Of a DNA stretch of 64,000 bases, positions 8,058-18,586 are shown one piece after another; the first letter of the stretch is position 1, and each line of letters begins with the position of its first letter. The DNA lies in assembly GCF_049800675.1 (NCBI RefSeq), contig NZ_JBLOOT010000002.1, positions 1 through 64,000 of the forward strand. The letters run 5' to 3'. A program made the translations under genes and the position numbers. Source of the DNA: Cauispirillum nitrogeniifigens (GTDB taxonomy: Bacteria; Pseudomonadota; Alphaproteobacteria; Rhodospirillales; Rhodospirillaceae). Below the pieces are notes generated by a model that worked only from the letters and a program-made list of their open reading frames with translations, was not told the DNA's origin and did not search any database.

Positions 8058-9028
<971 letters not shown>

Positions 9029-9032
<4 letters not shown>

Positions 9033-10231
9033 GCGCCGTGATGGCCCGTCTGGCCCCCGCCGCCGCCGTCCTGATGGGTCTGGCGGTGCCGTCCATCGCC
9101 TGGGGGCGCGGCCTGGTCAACACCTTCGCCGCCCTGGGCCTCGCCCTGGCGCTGGCCTGCCTGTGGGCCGACCGCCGCCGGGCCGATCCCTGGGTCGCCG
9201 GCGCCCGCCCCCTGCTGACCGGGCTGGCGGTGGTGGCGGCGGCGTGGCTGCCGTCGGTGGCCTTCTCCATCGCCCCGCTGGAGTCGCTCAAGACCTGGGG
9301 GCTGGTGGTCGGCCTGCTGGCCGGCGGGGTGGCGGCGCACCGCTTCTTCGCCCTCGATCCCTGGCGCGCCGAGCTTGGCCTGAAGAGCCTCGTCGCCGTG
9401 GCGGCGGCGGCGGCGGTCTATGCCGGGCTGCGCTACGGCCTGCCGGCCGGCTGGCAGCCGGGGCTGGCGACCGACCGCATGGATCTGGTGTTCAAGGCGG
9501 CGGCGAACCTGTTCGCCCTGCTGGTGCCGGTGGTGCTGTGGGCGGGGGTCCGCCTGGGCGGACGCTGGCGCGGACTGGCCGCCGTGGCGGTGGCCGGGGC
9601 CGTGGCGATGCTCGCCGGGTCGGACAGCCGCGCCGCCCTGGCCGGGCTGCTGGCCGGCGTCCTGGCCGCCGCCGCCGCCGTCATCCTGCGGCGGCGCTGG
9701 TGGTGGGTGCTGGCGCCGGTGGCGCTGCTTGTCGCCGGGGCCTTCTGGTACCTGTACCGGCGCATGGCCGGGGTCGACCTGGGCGACCTGGAGATCTTCG
9801 CCCCGGCGTGGCTGATCGACGTCCACCGCCAGCACATCTGGACCTTCGTCCTGCGCGGCTTTGCCGACCACCCGCTGGTCGGCGTCGGCATGGGCGCCGC
9901 CAAGCTGATGCCCGGCGCCATCGAGATGATCCCCGGCATTCCCGCCGCCTGGGTGCCGGCCCACCCGCACAACTGGCTGGTCGAGGTGCTGGGCGAAACC
10001 GGGCTGGTGGGCGCCGTGCCGCTGGTCGCCCTGGTGCTTGGCCTGATCCTCGCCTGGCTGCGCGCCTGGCTGCGCGACGGCGACGGCGCGGCGCTGGCGC
10101 TGTTCACCCTGGTGACGATGTTCTTTGCCTCGGGGCTGTTCAACTTCAGCCTGTGGCGCGCCTACTGGCTGATCGGTCTGATCGTGCCCTTCGCGCTGGT
10201 CACGGCGGCGCGGCGGTCGGCGCAGACGTAG
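9029..10231 (+). CDS. O-antigen ligase / Wzy-type polysaccharide polymerase family membrane protein
   Basis: A 400-residue inner-membrane protein with about ten hydrophobic segments and one large periplasmic loop. The loop holds the family signature HPHNWLVEVLGETGLVG (O-antigen ligase/Wzy, PF04932-like), preceded by GFADHPLVGVGMGA. Such proteins either ligate or polymerise lipid-linked glycans at the periplasmic face; sequence does not separate the two roles. GTG at 9029 overlaps the UXS stop as GTGA; ATG at 9041 is the alternative start. The 3' end runs 32 nt into the convergent glycosyltransferase gene. Confidence 0.85.
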
Positions 10232-11363
10232 GAACCAGCGACCGATAGAGTCCGGCGACGGCCGCGCCGATCGCCCGGCTGGAATAGATTTCCTCGGCCT
10301 GACGCCGCGCCTCGGCCCCCAGGCGGCGGCGCAGGGTGGGGTCCAGGGCAAGCCGGGCGAGGGTATCGGCCAGGGCAGCCGGATCGCGCACCGGCACCAG
10401 CAGGCCGTTGACCCCGTCGGCGACCAGCGCCCGGCAGCCCGGCACGTCGGTGGTGACCAGCGGCCGGCCGCCGGCCGCACCCTCCAGCAGCGCCTTGGGC
10501 ATGCCCTCGCGGTAGGACGGCAGGACGGCGATGTGGCTGCGCGCCGTCAAGGCGGCGATGTCGTCGCGCCGGCCGAGGAACTCCACCACCCCCTCGGCGC
10601 TCCACTCGGCCAGGGTTTCGGCAGGGATGGCGCGCGGATTGGCCGGGTCGGGATCGCCGGCGACCTGGATGCGCAGGGGCACGCCCCGGTCGCGCAGCAG
10701 GCGGGCCGCCGCCACCAGTTCGCCGATGCCCTTGTCCCACAGCAGCCGGGCGACGCACAGCGCCACCGGCGGGCCATCCTGTTCCGGTGTCGGAACAAAT
10801 GCGTCGGTGTCCACGCCCGAGCCGGGAATCAACACCACCCGCCCGGCCGGCACCAGCCCGCGCTCCACGAACAGCGCATGGTCGTCGGGGTTCTGCACCA
10901 GCACCCGGTCGCCGGGGCGGTTCAGCAGCAGGCGGAAGGCGGTGACGATGCCCGGCCGCAGCAGCCGCGCCTTGAGCGACGTGGCGGTGAACACGAAGCC
11001 CATGCCGGCCAGGGCGTTGACCGCCGCCGGCACGCCGGCCAGACGGGCGGCCAGGGCACCGTAGAGCACCGGCTTCAGGGCGACATGGTGGACCAGGGCC
11101 GGGCGTTCGCGGCGGTACAGGGCGACCAGTTCGGCCACCGCGCGGGCTTCGTGGAACGGGTTGAGGCTCTCGCGGCGCAGATGCCTCAGCGGCAGGACGC
11201 GGATGCCGCGCGCCTCGATGCGCGCGCGGTGGGCGGCCACGCGACAGGCCACGGCGACGGAAAACCCGGCCGCCATCGCCGCCTCGGCCATGGGCAGGCG
11301 GTGCGACCAGAAGGCCCAGTCCTCGGTGACGACGAACAGAAGAAGCGGCTTGGCGGCGGTCAT
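10200..11363 (-). CDS. Glycosyltransferase, GT4 family
   Basis: A 387-residue GT-B fold retaining glycosyltransferase. The N-terminal half has the acceptor-side Rossmann domain starting LLLFVVTEDWAFWSHRLPMAEAA. The C-terminal half has the donor domain with VARLLWDKGIGELVAAA, AVLPSYREGMPKALLEGAAGG (the E-x7-E signature of GT4) and GVNGLLVPVRD. It is the last gene of a three-gene minus-strand operon; its ATG overlaps the previous stop by 4 nt (ATGA). Its 3' end overlaps the convergent ligase gene by 32 nt. The sugar donor is unknown; it probably adds a residue to a lipid-linked oligosaccharide on the cytoplasmic face. Confidence 0.88.
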   Translation of the reverse strand: MTAAKPLLLFVVTEDWAFWSHRLPMAEAAMAAGFSVAVACRVAAHRARIEARGIRVLPLRHLRRESLNPFHEARAVAELVALYRRERPALVHHVALKPVLYGALAARLAGVPAAVNALAGMGFVFTATSLKARLLRPGIVTAFRLLLNRPGDRVLVQNPDDHALFVERGLVPAGRVVLIPGSGVDTDAFVPTPEQDGPPVALCVARLLWDKGIGELVAAARLLRDRGVPLRIQVAGDPDPANPRAIPAETLAEWSAEGVVEFLGRRDDIAALTARSHIAVLPSYREGMPKALLEGAAGGRPLVTTDVPGCRALVADGVNGLLVPVRDPAALADTLARLALDPTLRRRLGAEARRQAEEIYSSRAIGAAVAGLYRSLVPTSAPTAAPP

Positions 11364-12445
11364 CGCGCGGACAGTTCCCGGAACAGGGCGGCGTAGGTTT
11401 CCAGCACCAGCGGCAACGCCCAGCGCTCCTCCACCCGCCGCCGCGCCGCCGCCCCCAGCGCCGCGAGATCGGTGCCGAGCAGCGCGTCCATCACCCCGGC
11501 CAGGGCGGCGGCGTCGCCGGGCGGCACCACGCGGCCGGTATCGCCGACGATCAGGGCCGCGTCGCCGACATCGGTGGCGGCCACCGGCACGCCGCAGGCC
11601 ATGGCCTCGCCGATGACGTTGGAAAACCCTTCACCGAACAGCGACGGCGACACCAGGAGGTCGAGGCCCGGCACCAGCGCCGGCACGTCGCTGCGCTCGC
11701 CCAGGGCGACCACGCCCGGCGCCGCCGGCAGGCCGCCGGTGTCCTTGCCGATCAGCACGGCATGCACCTCCGGCCGGCGGGCGCGCAGGGCGGCGAAGGC
11801 GTCGAGGAAGACCCCGTGGCCCTTCATGGCATCGACCCGAGCGACCACGCCGACGACCACCGCCCCGGCCGGCAGCCCGGCGGCGGCGCGCAGCAGCGGC
11901 CGGGCCGCCGGATCGGGGCGGAAGACATCCATGTCGATGCCGTTGGGCAGCACCCGCCAGGCCTTGGGGCGGTAGCCCAGCCCCGCATGGAACCGCCGCC
12001 CGGCCTCGGAATTGCTGACCACCACCGCCGGGCGCCCGGACAGCAGCGCCAGCAGACGCGTCAGGCGGCCGTAGCGGGCGCCGTCCATGTCCGAGCAGCG
12101 CAGGTTCCAGGCCAGGGCGCGGGCCGTGCCCGGCAGCAGGGTCGCCACCGTGCCCAGCAGGTCGGCGTGGTACAGCCAGGTCATCAGCACGTCCGGCCGC
12201 TCGTGCCGCAGCAGCCCGGCCAGACGCCCCAGGGCGCGCGGGTCGAGCCGGCCGCGCGCCATGCCCAGGTCATGCAGGGGCACGCCCGCCGCCGCGATCG
12301 CCGGGCCGAAGGTCCCCGGCCCGGTCATGGAGATGACGCCCTGGGTGATGTCGGGCGCCTCCAGGCGCGTCGCCACGCGGGTGAGCATGCGCTCCGCCCC
12401 GCCGGTGCCGAGCCCGGAGATGAGGTGCAGGACCTTGATCGTCAT
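11360..12445 (-). CDS. Glycosyltransferase, GT4 family
   Basis: A 361-residue GT-B enzyme starting MTIKVLHLISGLGTGGAERM, the typical N-terminus of GT4 sugar transferases. The donor domain shows VVGVVARVDAMKGHGVFLDAF, SPSLFGEGFSNVIGEAMACGVPV with the E-x7-E pair, and DTGRVVPPGD. The start at 12445 is fixed by this motif and by the 4-nt ATGA overlap with the methyltransferase stop; its own stop likewise overlaps the downstream GT4 start. It is a middle gene of the operon and likely builds the same glycan. Donor and acceptor sugars cannot be read from sequence. Confidence 0.9.
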   Translation of the reverse strand: MTIKVLHLISGLGTGGAERMLTRVATRLEAPDITQGVISMTGPGTFGPAIAAAGVPLHDLGMARGRLDPRALGRLAGLLRHERPDVLMTWLYHADLLGTVATLLPGTARALAWNLRCSDMDGARYGRLTRLLALLSGRPAVVVSNSEAGRRFHAGLGYRPKAWRVLPNGIDMDVFRPDPAARPLLRAAAGLPAGAVVVGVVARVDAMKGHGVFLDAFAALRARRPEVHAVLIGKDTGGLPAAPGVVALGERSDVPALVPGLDLLVSPSLFGEGFSNVIGEAMACGVPVAATDVGDAALIVGDTGRVVPPGDAAALAGVMDALLGTDLAALGAAARRRVEERWALPLVLETYAALFRELSAR

Positions 12446-13209
12446 GCTTTTGGCCGCACCACGAAGGCGGTCGTTACGGACCCGAAAAGACGTGCCAGCC
12501 GCCGCCGCGCCGCCAGACCCAGGGCCGGGCCGGCCAGCAGGTAGCCGGTGTAGAACAGGCCCAGCGGGCGGACCGTCTCGACCTCCCAGCCGGCGGCCTC
12601 GAACCGCCGCCGCCACGCCGCTTCGGAGAACGAGGACAGCTCGCCCAGCGCGCTGTCCTGCTCGCCGTGCGGCATGGCCATGACCAGGCGGCGCAGGATC
12701 ATCAGCGGCCCGCCCAGCCCGCCGGCGGTGCGCCCGCCCTCGCCCGACAGGCTGGCGCCGGGCATCGGCCGTCCGCGCAGGCGCCGCCAGACCAGCCGGG
12801 GCAGGCTGGGATAGTGGGTGAGATGGGTCCACAGGCGCCACGCCGCGTTGGGCACCACATGGACGGCCCGGCCGCCGGGCCGCAGGACGCGGCGCATGTC
12901 GGCCAGCAGGGCGTCGAGGTCGGCGACATGCTCCAGGACATTGGAGGAATAGAGCGCATCGACGCTGCAGTCGGCGAACGGCAGGGTGCGGCCGTCGTAG
13001 ACCTGGACCGGATAGACGGCGTCGGCCGGCACCGCCACGTCCACGCTGTCGACCCGCGCGAACCGCCCGGCCAGGGCGCGCGCCGCCAGCCCGGTGCCGC
13101 CGCCGATCTCCAGCACGTGCCGGGCGTCCCCGAACAGGTCGAGGACGGCATCCAGTTCGGCGGTGCGCAGGGCGCGCAGGTGGGCGGCTTCGGCGTGCGG
13201 GGTCGGCAT
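12442..13209 (-). CDS. Class I SAM-dependent methyltransferase
   Basis: 255 residues. The SAM site is VLEIGGGTGLAARALAGR (about residues 30-50) followed by VDSVDVAVPAD, LPFADCSVDALYSSNVLEHVADLDALL and the post-motif VLRPGGRAVHVVP, a typical Methyltransf_11 layout. The C-terminal 90 residues are family-variable and probably bind the acceptor. The start at 13209 is preceded by GAGG; the frame extends further but into the divergent GT2 gene. It is first in the three-gene operon with two glycosyltransferases, so modification of a sugar or the lipid carrier end of the glycan is the likely role. Confidence 0.8.
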   Translation of the reverse strand: MPTPHAEAAHLRALRTAELDAVLDLFGDARHVLEIGGGTGLAARALAGRFARVDSVDVAVPADAVYPVQVYDGRTLPFADCSVDALYSSNVLEHVADLDALLADMRRVLRPGGRAVHVVPNAAWRLWTHLTHYPSLPRLVWRRLRGRPMPGASLSGEGGRTAGGLGGPLMILRRLVMAMPHGEQDSALGELSSFSEAAWRRRFEAAGWEVETVRPLGLFYTGYLLAGPALGLAARRRLARLFGSVTTAFVVRPKA

Positions 13210-13335
13210 GGGGCCTCGGGTGCGGGTCGGGCCTGCCGATAAGAGCGGCCCCGGCGCCGGTTCGTCAAGCCGAGGCTGTACACTTGCGGTGGAGGTTGCC
13301 ATTGTACGGCCCTGCCCCCGCCCATCGAGGACCCG

Positions 13336-14193
13336 ATGCCGCAGTCCCCCGCCGCCGCCCCGGCCGCCGCCCCGAAGGTGACCCTTGGCGTGCCCGTGCA
13401 CAACGGCGCCGCCCACCTGGAAAAGGCCCTGGAGTCGCTGGTCTGCCAGACCCTGGCCGACATCGAGATCGTGGTGTCCGACAATGCCTCCGACGACGCG
13501 ACGGCGGAGATCCTGCGCCGCTTCGCCGCCCGCGACGGGCGCATCCGCTGCTTCCGCCAGCCGGCCCTGATCCCGATCATCGACAACTTCCGCTTCGTGC
13601 TGGAGCAGGCCCGCGCGCCCTACTTCATGTGGGCGGCCCACGACGACACCCGCGCCCCGGAGTTCGTCGAGCGGCTGTGGCGGCGCCTGGAGGACACCCC
13701 CGACGCCGTCCTGGCCTGCGGCGACGTGGTCGAGCAGGTGCACGGCCAGCCGCAGCAACGCTCCGCCGCCTTCGCCACGGAGGGCGAGCCGACCTGGGCA
13801 CGCATGCGCAAGACCGCCGCGATGCAGTGCTATCACATCTACGGGCTATGGCGGACGGACGTGCTGCGGGCCATTCCCATGGCCGAGATCCCATGGTGGC
13901 CCGACCTGCCGATCATGGTCGCCGCCGCCGCGCGCGGCACCTTCGCCCATGTGCCGGGGGTGACGTTCTTCTACCGCTTCAATCCCAAGCCGTTCTTCAG
14001 CCTGGTGGCGCCGGGCGAGACCAGCACGCCGCGCAAGCTGGCCAAGGGGGTGCGGGCGCTGGCCGTGCTGGTGGTGCAGTCGGCGCGCACCGTGTCGGCG
14101 GTGGCCGGCCCCGGCAAGGGCGCCCTGGCGGCATGGCTGGCTTTCGTCAAGTCGGTCCGCCAGGTGGCCGGTTTCGTCGGCCGCAGGATCTGA
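13336..14193 (+). CDS. Glycosyltransferase, GT2 family
   Basis: A 285-residue GT-A fold inverting glycosyltransferase. After a short alanine/proline N-terminus it shows VTLGVPVHNGAAHLEKALESL, IEIVVSDNASDDATAEIL and the divalent-metal/donor motif WAAHDDTRAPEFVE (a HDD in place of the common DxD). The C-terminal part has a WWPDLPIMVAAA segment and a final hydrophobic stretch that may lie along the membrane. It is followed 4 nt later by the flippase gene, so both are probably one transcript. Donor specificity is unknown. Confidence 0.88.
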   Translation: MPQSPAAAPAAAPKVTLGVPVHNGAAHLEKALESLVCQTLADIEIVVSDNASDDATAEILRRFAARDGRIRCFRQPALIPIIDNFRFVLEQARAPYFMWAAHDDTRAPEFVERLWRRLEDTPDAVLACGDVVEQVHGQPQQRSAAFATEGEPTWARMRKTAAMQCYHIYGLWRTDVLRAIPMAEIPWWPDLPIMVAAAARGTFAHVPGVTFFYRFNPKPFFSLVAPGETSTPRKLAKGVRALAVLVVQSARTVSAVAGPGKGALAAWLAFVKSVRQVAGFVGRRI

Positions 14194-14197
14194 CGCC

Positions 14198-15712
14198 GTG
14201 GCCGGGCTGGGCCGCTCCATGCTGGTCAACGTCGGCGGGCGCGCCTGGACGGCGGTGGTGCAGATCGCCTTCATGCCGGTGCTGCTGCGGCTGCTCGGCG
14301 CCGACGGCTTCGGGCTGATCGGCGTGTTCCTGACCCTCCAGGCGGCGGCGCTGGTGCTGGAGAACGCCTATGCCATGACCGTCAACCGCGAGATCGCCCG
14401 CCGCCGCGACAGCGATCCCGCCAGCGTCCCCGGCGTCCTGCGCACCGCCGAGATCCTGGCCTGGGGCACGGCGACCGGCTTCGCCGTCCTCCTGGCGCTG
14501 CTGACCCCGCTGCTGGCCGACGCCTGGGTCAGCGCCGAAACCCTGGCCGATGCCACCCTCGCCCGCGCCCTGTGGCTGATGGCCCCGGCCCTGGGGCTGC
14601 AACTGGGCGCCGGGTTGTACGTCGGCGCCCTGCTGGCCGGCGGCCGCCACGGCACCGCCAACGCCCTGCTGGTGACCACCGCGACGCTGCGCTCGGGCGG
14701 CGCGGCGGCCGTCCTGCTGACCGCCGGCGGCGGCGTGCTGACCTACTTCGCGTGGCAGATCGCCGTCGCCCTGCTGCACGCCGCCCTCGGCCGGCTGCTG
14801 GCGTGGCGCCATGTCGGACGTCATGTCGGACGGGGCAGCGAGGCGGGGGGAGAGCGGCGGTTCGTGCGGGCGCACCTGCGGCTGTTCGCCTCCTTCGGCG
14901 GCGGCATGCTGGGGATCGGCCTGCTCGGCGCCCTGCTGACGCAGATGGACCGCATCGTGCTGGCCCGCTGGGCCGGCCTGAGCGAGCTGGGATACTACAC
15001 CTTCGCCGCCGGGCTGGCCGGCGTCCTGCTGTACCTGGCCGGGCCGATCACGCAGGGGGTGTTTCCCAGCCTGTCGGCCGCCCTGGGGCGCGGCGACCGG
15101 GCCGAGGCCGGCAGCGTCTTCGCCCTGGGCACCCAGGTCCTGGGGGCGGTGGCGATCCCCGCCGGGCTGGTGCTGGCGGTGTTCGGGCGCGAGGTGGTGA
15201 CGGTGTGGACCGGCGATGCCGCCCTGGCGGCCCGGCTGGCGCCGCTGCTGGCGCTGCTGGCCGTCGGCAGCACCCTCAACGCCCTGGTCTACCTGCCGTC
15301 GCACCTCTACCTCGCCAGCGGGCGGACCGGGCTGGTGGCCGGGTTCTCGGCCGGCGCGGCGGTCATCCTGGGGCTGGCCCTGGTGCCATTGGTCGACCGC
15401 CATGGCGCCCTCGGCGCGGCGGCCGGTTGGGTGGGGCTGAATCTGGCCTATGTGCTGGTGCTGGCGCCGCTGCTGCTGCGCCGGGTGCTGCCGGGCGCCG
15501 CCCCGGCGTGGGCCGGCCGGGCGGTGCTGGTGCCGGCCGTGGTGGCGGCGGTGCCGGTGGGCCTGGCGCGGCTGGCGCTGCCGGCCGACGCGCCGCTGGC
15601 GGCTACCGTCGGCCTGCCCGTGGCGGCGGGCCTCGCCGCCGTCACAGCCGCCGCCCTGGCCGCCCCGGAGGTGCGCCGCCGCCTTGTCCGGCGGCGGCGG
15701 GCACCGTCCTGA
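14198..15712 (+). CDS. Wzx-like polysaccharide flippase (MOP superfamily)
   Basis: A 504-residue integral membrane protein with about 12-14 hydrophobic helices evenly spread along its length, as in the polysaccharide transporter (Polysacc_synt/MATE-like) family. The opening MAGLGRSMLVNVGGRAWTAVVQI and the ADGFGLIGVFLTLQAAA segment match the first two helices of such flippases. It would move undecaprenyl-linked oligosaccharide across the inner membrane. The start is GTG at 14198, 4 nt after the GT2 stop. With the Wzy/ligase-type protein in the same cluster, a Wzx/Wzy-dependent pathway is implied. Confidence 0.85.
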   Translation: MAGLGRSMLVNVGGRAWTAVVQIAFMPVLLRLLGADGFGLIGVFLTLQAAALVLENAYAMTVNREIARRRDSDPASVPGVLRTAEILAWGTATGFAVLLALLTPLLADAWVSAETLADATLARALWLMAPALGLQLGAGLYVGALLAGGRHGTANALLVTTATLRSGGAAAVLLTAGGGVLTYFAWQIAVALLHAALGRLLAWRHVGRHVGRGSEAGGERRFVRAHLRLFASFGGGMLGIGLLGALLTQMDRIVLARWAGLSELGYYTFAAGLAGVLLYLAGPITQGVFPSLSAALGRGDRAEAGSVFALGTQVLGAVAIPAGLVLAVFGREVVTVWTGDAALAARLAPLLALLAVGSTLNALVYLPSHLYLASGRTGLVAGFSAGAAVILGLALVPLVDRHGALGAAAGWVGLNLAYVLVLAPLLLRRVLPGAAPAWAGRAVLVPAVVAAVPVGLARLALPADAPLAATVGLPVAAGLAAVTAAALAAPEVRRRLVRRRRAPS

Positions 15713-15719
15713 GCCCTGC

Positions 15720-17204
15720 CTACTCCGCCGCCTCGGCCGAGCCTTGCGGCGGGGTCCAGCGCAGCACCGGGGTGCGGGCGGCCTGGGTTTCGTCGAGACG
15801 GCGGCGCGGGGTCTTGCGCGGCGCCGCCTTGAACCAGTCGGCCTCGCCGGCGCGGGCCTTGTCCGCCAGCGCCAACAGGGTGTCGCAGAAGGCGTCGAGG
15901 GTCTGCTTGCTCTCCGTCTCCGTCGGCTCCATCAGCAGGGCGCCGTGCACGACCAGCGGGAAGTACATGGTCATGGGATGGAAGCCCTCGTCGATCATCG
16001 CCTTGGCGAAGTCGAGCGTGGTCACGCCGGTGTCCTTGAGGAAGCGGTCGTCGAACAGCGCCTCGTGCATCACCGGACCGTCGTAGGACGCCGACAGGCT
16101 GCCCTTGAGGCGGGCGTGCAGGTAGTTGGCGTTGAGCACCGCGTCGCCCGACGCCTGCGCCAGCCCGTCCTTGCCCATGCTCATCATGTAGGACAAGGCG
16201 CGCACGAAGACGCCGAACTGGCCGTGGAAGCCCTTCATGCGCCCGAACGGGGCGTTGCCCTCGCCGGCCTCGCGGGCGTGCTCGACCATGCGGAAGCCGT
16301 CCGGCCCGTGCACCACGAAGGGCAGCGGGGCAAACGGGGCCAGGGCATCGGACAGCACCGTCGGCCCGGCGCCCGGCCCGCCGCCGCCGTGCGGGGTGGA
16401 GAAGGTCTTGTGGAGGTTGATGTGCATGGCATCAATCCCCAGGTCGGCGACCTTCACCCGGCCGACGATGGCGTTGTAGTTGGCGCCGTCCATGTAGACC
16501 AGGGCGCCGGCATCGTGCACGGCCTTGCTGATCTCGATGATCTCGCCCTCGAACAGGCCGCAGGTGTTGGGGTTGGTGACCATGAAGGCGGCCACGTCCG
16601 GCCCCAGCTTGTCCTTCAGCGCGGCCAGCGACACGCGGCCGTTGCCGTCGCCGGGGATGGACTGCACCTGATAGCCGCAGGTCGCCGCCGTCGCCGGGTT
16701 GGTGCCGTGGGCGCTTTCGGGCACCAGCACCACCTTGCGGGCATCGCCGCGCGCTTCCAGGGCGGCGCGGATGGCCATCAGGCCGCACAGCTCGCCGTGC
16801 GCCCCGGCCGCCGGCGACAGGGCCACCGCCGGCATGCCGGTCAGCTCCTTGAGCCAGCGGGCCAGGGTGTCCATCAGCTCCAGGGCGCCCTGCACGGTGC
16901 TTTGCGGCTGGAACGGATGGATGTCGCCGAAGCCCGGCAGGCGGGCCATCTTCTCGTTCAGGCGCGGGTTGTGCTTCATGGTGCACGAGCCGAGCGGATA
17001 GAACACCGAATCGATGCCGTAGTTCTTCTGCGACAGGCGGGTGTAATGGCGCACCACCTGCGGCTCCGACAGGCCGGGCAGGCCCACGGGGGTCTTGCGC
17101 TTCAGACCGCCCAGGCGCTCTTCCTGGACGGTCGGGGCGGGCAGGTCGACGGCGGTGCGGCCGGCTTCGCCCTGGTCGAAGATCAGGGGCTGTTCGAAGT
17201 CCAT
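15720..17204 (-). CDS. gcvPB: Glycine dehydrogenase (decarboxylating) subunit 2
   Basis: This is the PLP-binding beta half of the split P-protein of the glycine cleavage system, which decarboxylates glycine and passes the aminomethyl group to the lipoyl arm of GcvH. At 494 residues the length is normal. The PLP lysine is about residue 266 in INLHKTFSTPHGGGGPG; the SVFYPLGSCTMKHNPR and SAHGTNPATAA blocks are diagnostic. The start codon at 17204 overlaps the gcvPA stop by one base (TGATG), guaranteeing coupled synthesis of the two subunits. It is the last gene of the riboswitch-controlled gcv operon. Confidence 0.97.
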   Translation of the reverse strand: MDFEQPLIFDQGEAGRTAVDLPAPTVQEERLGGLKRKTPVGLPGLSEPQVVRHYTRLSQKNYGIDSVFYPLGSCTMKHNPRLNEKMARLPGFGDIHPFQPQSTVQGALELMDTLARWLKELTGMPAVALSPAAGAHGELCGLMAIRAALEARGDARKVVLVPESAHGTNPATAATCGYQVQSIPGDGNGRVSLAALKDKLGPDVAAFMVTNPNTCGLFEGEIIEISKAVHDAGALVYMDGANYNAIVGRVKVADLGIDAMHINLHKTFSTPHGGGGPGAGPTVLSDALAPFAPLPFVVHGPDGFRMVEHAREAGEGNAPFGRMKGFHGQFGVFVRALSYMMSMGKDGLAQASGDAVLNANYLHARLKGSLSASYDGPVMHEALFDDRFLKDTGVTTLDFAKAMIDEGFHPMTMYFPLVVHGALLMEPTETESKQTLDAFCDTLLALADKARAGEADWFKAAPRKTPRRRLDETQAARTPVLRWTPPQGSAEAAE

Positions 17205-18547
17205 CACAGGATCTCCTTGAGGGCGGCGATGAGGGCGTCGACGTCGGCGTCGGTGTTCATCTCGGTGGCGGCGACCAGCATGACCTCGGCCAGTTCCGGA
17301 TAGGTCGGGTGGAAGCGCGACACCGGCACGCCGCCGAGGATGCCGCGCGCCGCCAGGGCGTCGACCACCTCGGCCGCCGGCTTGGGCAGGGTCACGGCGA
17401 CCTCGTTGAAGAAGGCCGCCGGCAGCACCTTGACCCCCTTGAGCTGGCCCAGGCGGCCGGCCAGGTCGACCATGCGGGCGTGGTTGATCTCGGCCAGGCG
17501 GGTGAAGCCGGCCTCGCCCAGCAGGGTCATGTGGATGGAGAACGCCAGCGCGATCAGGCCGGAGTTGGTGCAGATGTTCGACGTCGCCTTTTCGCGGCGG
17601 ATGTGCTGCTCGCGGGTCGACAGGGTCAGCACGTAGCCGCGCCGGCCGTCGACGTCCACCGTCTCGCCGCACAGGCGGCCGGGCATCTGGCGCAGGTACT
17701 TCGACCGCGTGGCGAACAGGCCGACGCCGGGGCCGCCGAAGGACGGCGGCGTCGCCAGGCTCTGGCCCTCGGCGACGACGATGTCGGCCCCCATCTCGCC
17801 GGGCGGGGTGACGAGGCCCAGGGACAGCGGCTCGGCCACGGCGACGACCAGCAGGGCGCCTTCCTCGTGCAGGGCGTCGGCCAGCGGCGAAAGATCGCGC
17901 AGGTGGCCGAAGAAGCCCGGCGTCTGCACGATCATGCAGGCCAGATCGCCCGACACGCGGCCCAGCAGATCCTCCATGGCCAGCGGATCGGGCGGCAGCA
18001 CCTCGACGTCCAGGTCGGTGAACTTGAGCTGCGTCTGCGTGACCGAGGCATAGTGCGGATGGACGCTGCCCGCCACCAGGATGCGCTTGCGCTTGGTGAT
18101 GCGGGCGGCCATGGCGGCGGCCTCGGCGCAGGCGGTGGCGCAGTCGTACATGGAGGCATTGGCGACCTCCATGCCGGTCATCAGCGCGACCTGGGTCTGG
18201 AACTCGAACAGGGCTTGCAGGGTGCCCTGGCTGACTTCCGGCTGATAGGGGGTGTAGGCGGTCAGGAACTCGCCGCGCTGGATGAGATGGTCGAGCGCCG
18301 CCGGCGTGTGGTGGCGATAGGCCCCCGCCCCCAGGAAGCAGGGCGCCGCCCCGCAGTCGAGGTTCTTGCGCGCCATGGCGCCCAGCGCCCGCTCCACCTC
18401 GATCTCCCCGGCGTGGTCGGGCAGATCGGGGGCGGCGGTGTTCCAGGCCGCGCGCGGCACGTCGCGGAACAGGTCATCGACACTGCCCGCGCCGATGGTC
18501 TGAAGCATCGCGCGGCGGTCGTCGTCGGTCAGCGGAAGATAGCGCAT
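17204..18547 (-). CDS. gcvPA: Glycine dehydrogenase (decarboxylating) subunit 1
   Basis: The alpha half of the two-subunit P-protein (447 residues, normal). It is homologous to the PLP half but lacks the lysine. It shows MRYLPLTDDDRRAML at the N-terminus, FLGAGAYRHHTPAALDHL, TAYTPYQPEVSQGTLQALFEFQ and SATPPSFGGPGVGLFATR-like context, all standard for GcvPA. An AAGGA ribosome site precedes the ATG. It is separated from gcvH by 146 bp that contain a palindromic repeat, and is fused translationally to gcvPB by a one-base stop/start overlap. Confidence 0.97.
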   Translation of the reverse strand: MRYLPLTDDDRRAMLQTIGAGSVDDLFRDVPRAAWNTAAPDLPDHAGEIEVERALGAMARKNLDCGAAPCFLGAGAYRHHTPAALDHLIQRGEFLTAYTPYQPEVSQGTLQALFEFQTQVALMTGMEVANASMYDCATACAEAAAMAARITKRKRILVAGSVHPHYASVTQTQLKFTDLDVEVLPPDPLAMEDLLGRVSGDLACMIVQTPGFFGHLRDLSPLADALHEEGALLVVAVAEPLSLGLVTPPGEMGADIVVAEGQSLATPPSFGGPGVGLFATRSKYLRQMPGRLCGETVDVDGRRGYVLTLSTREQHIRREKATSNICTNSGLIALAFSIHMTLLGEAGFTRLAEINHARMVDLAGRLGQLKGVKVLPAAFFNEVAVTLPKPAAEVVDALAARGILGGVPVSRFHPTYPELAEVMLVAATEMNTDADVDALIAALKEIL

Positions 18548-18586
18548 GGGCGCGGGTATCCTTGGGTTGGCACGGAATAGTCAAAG

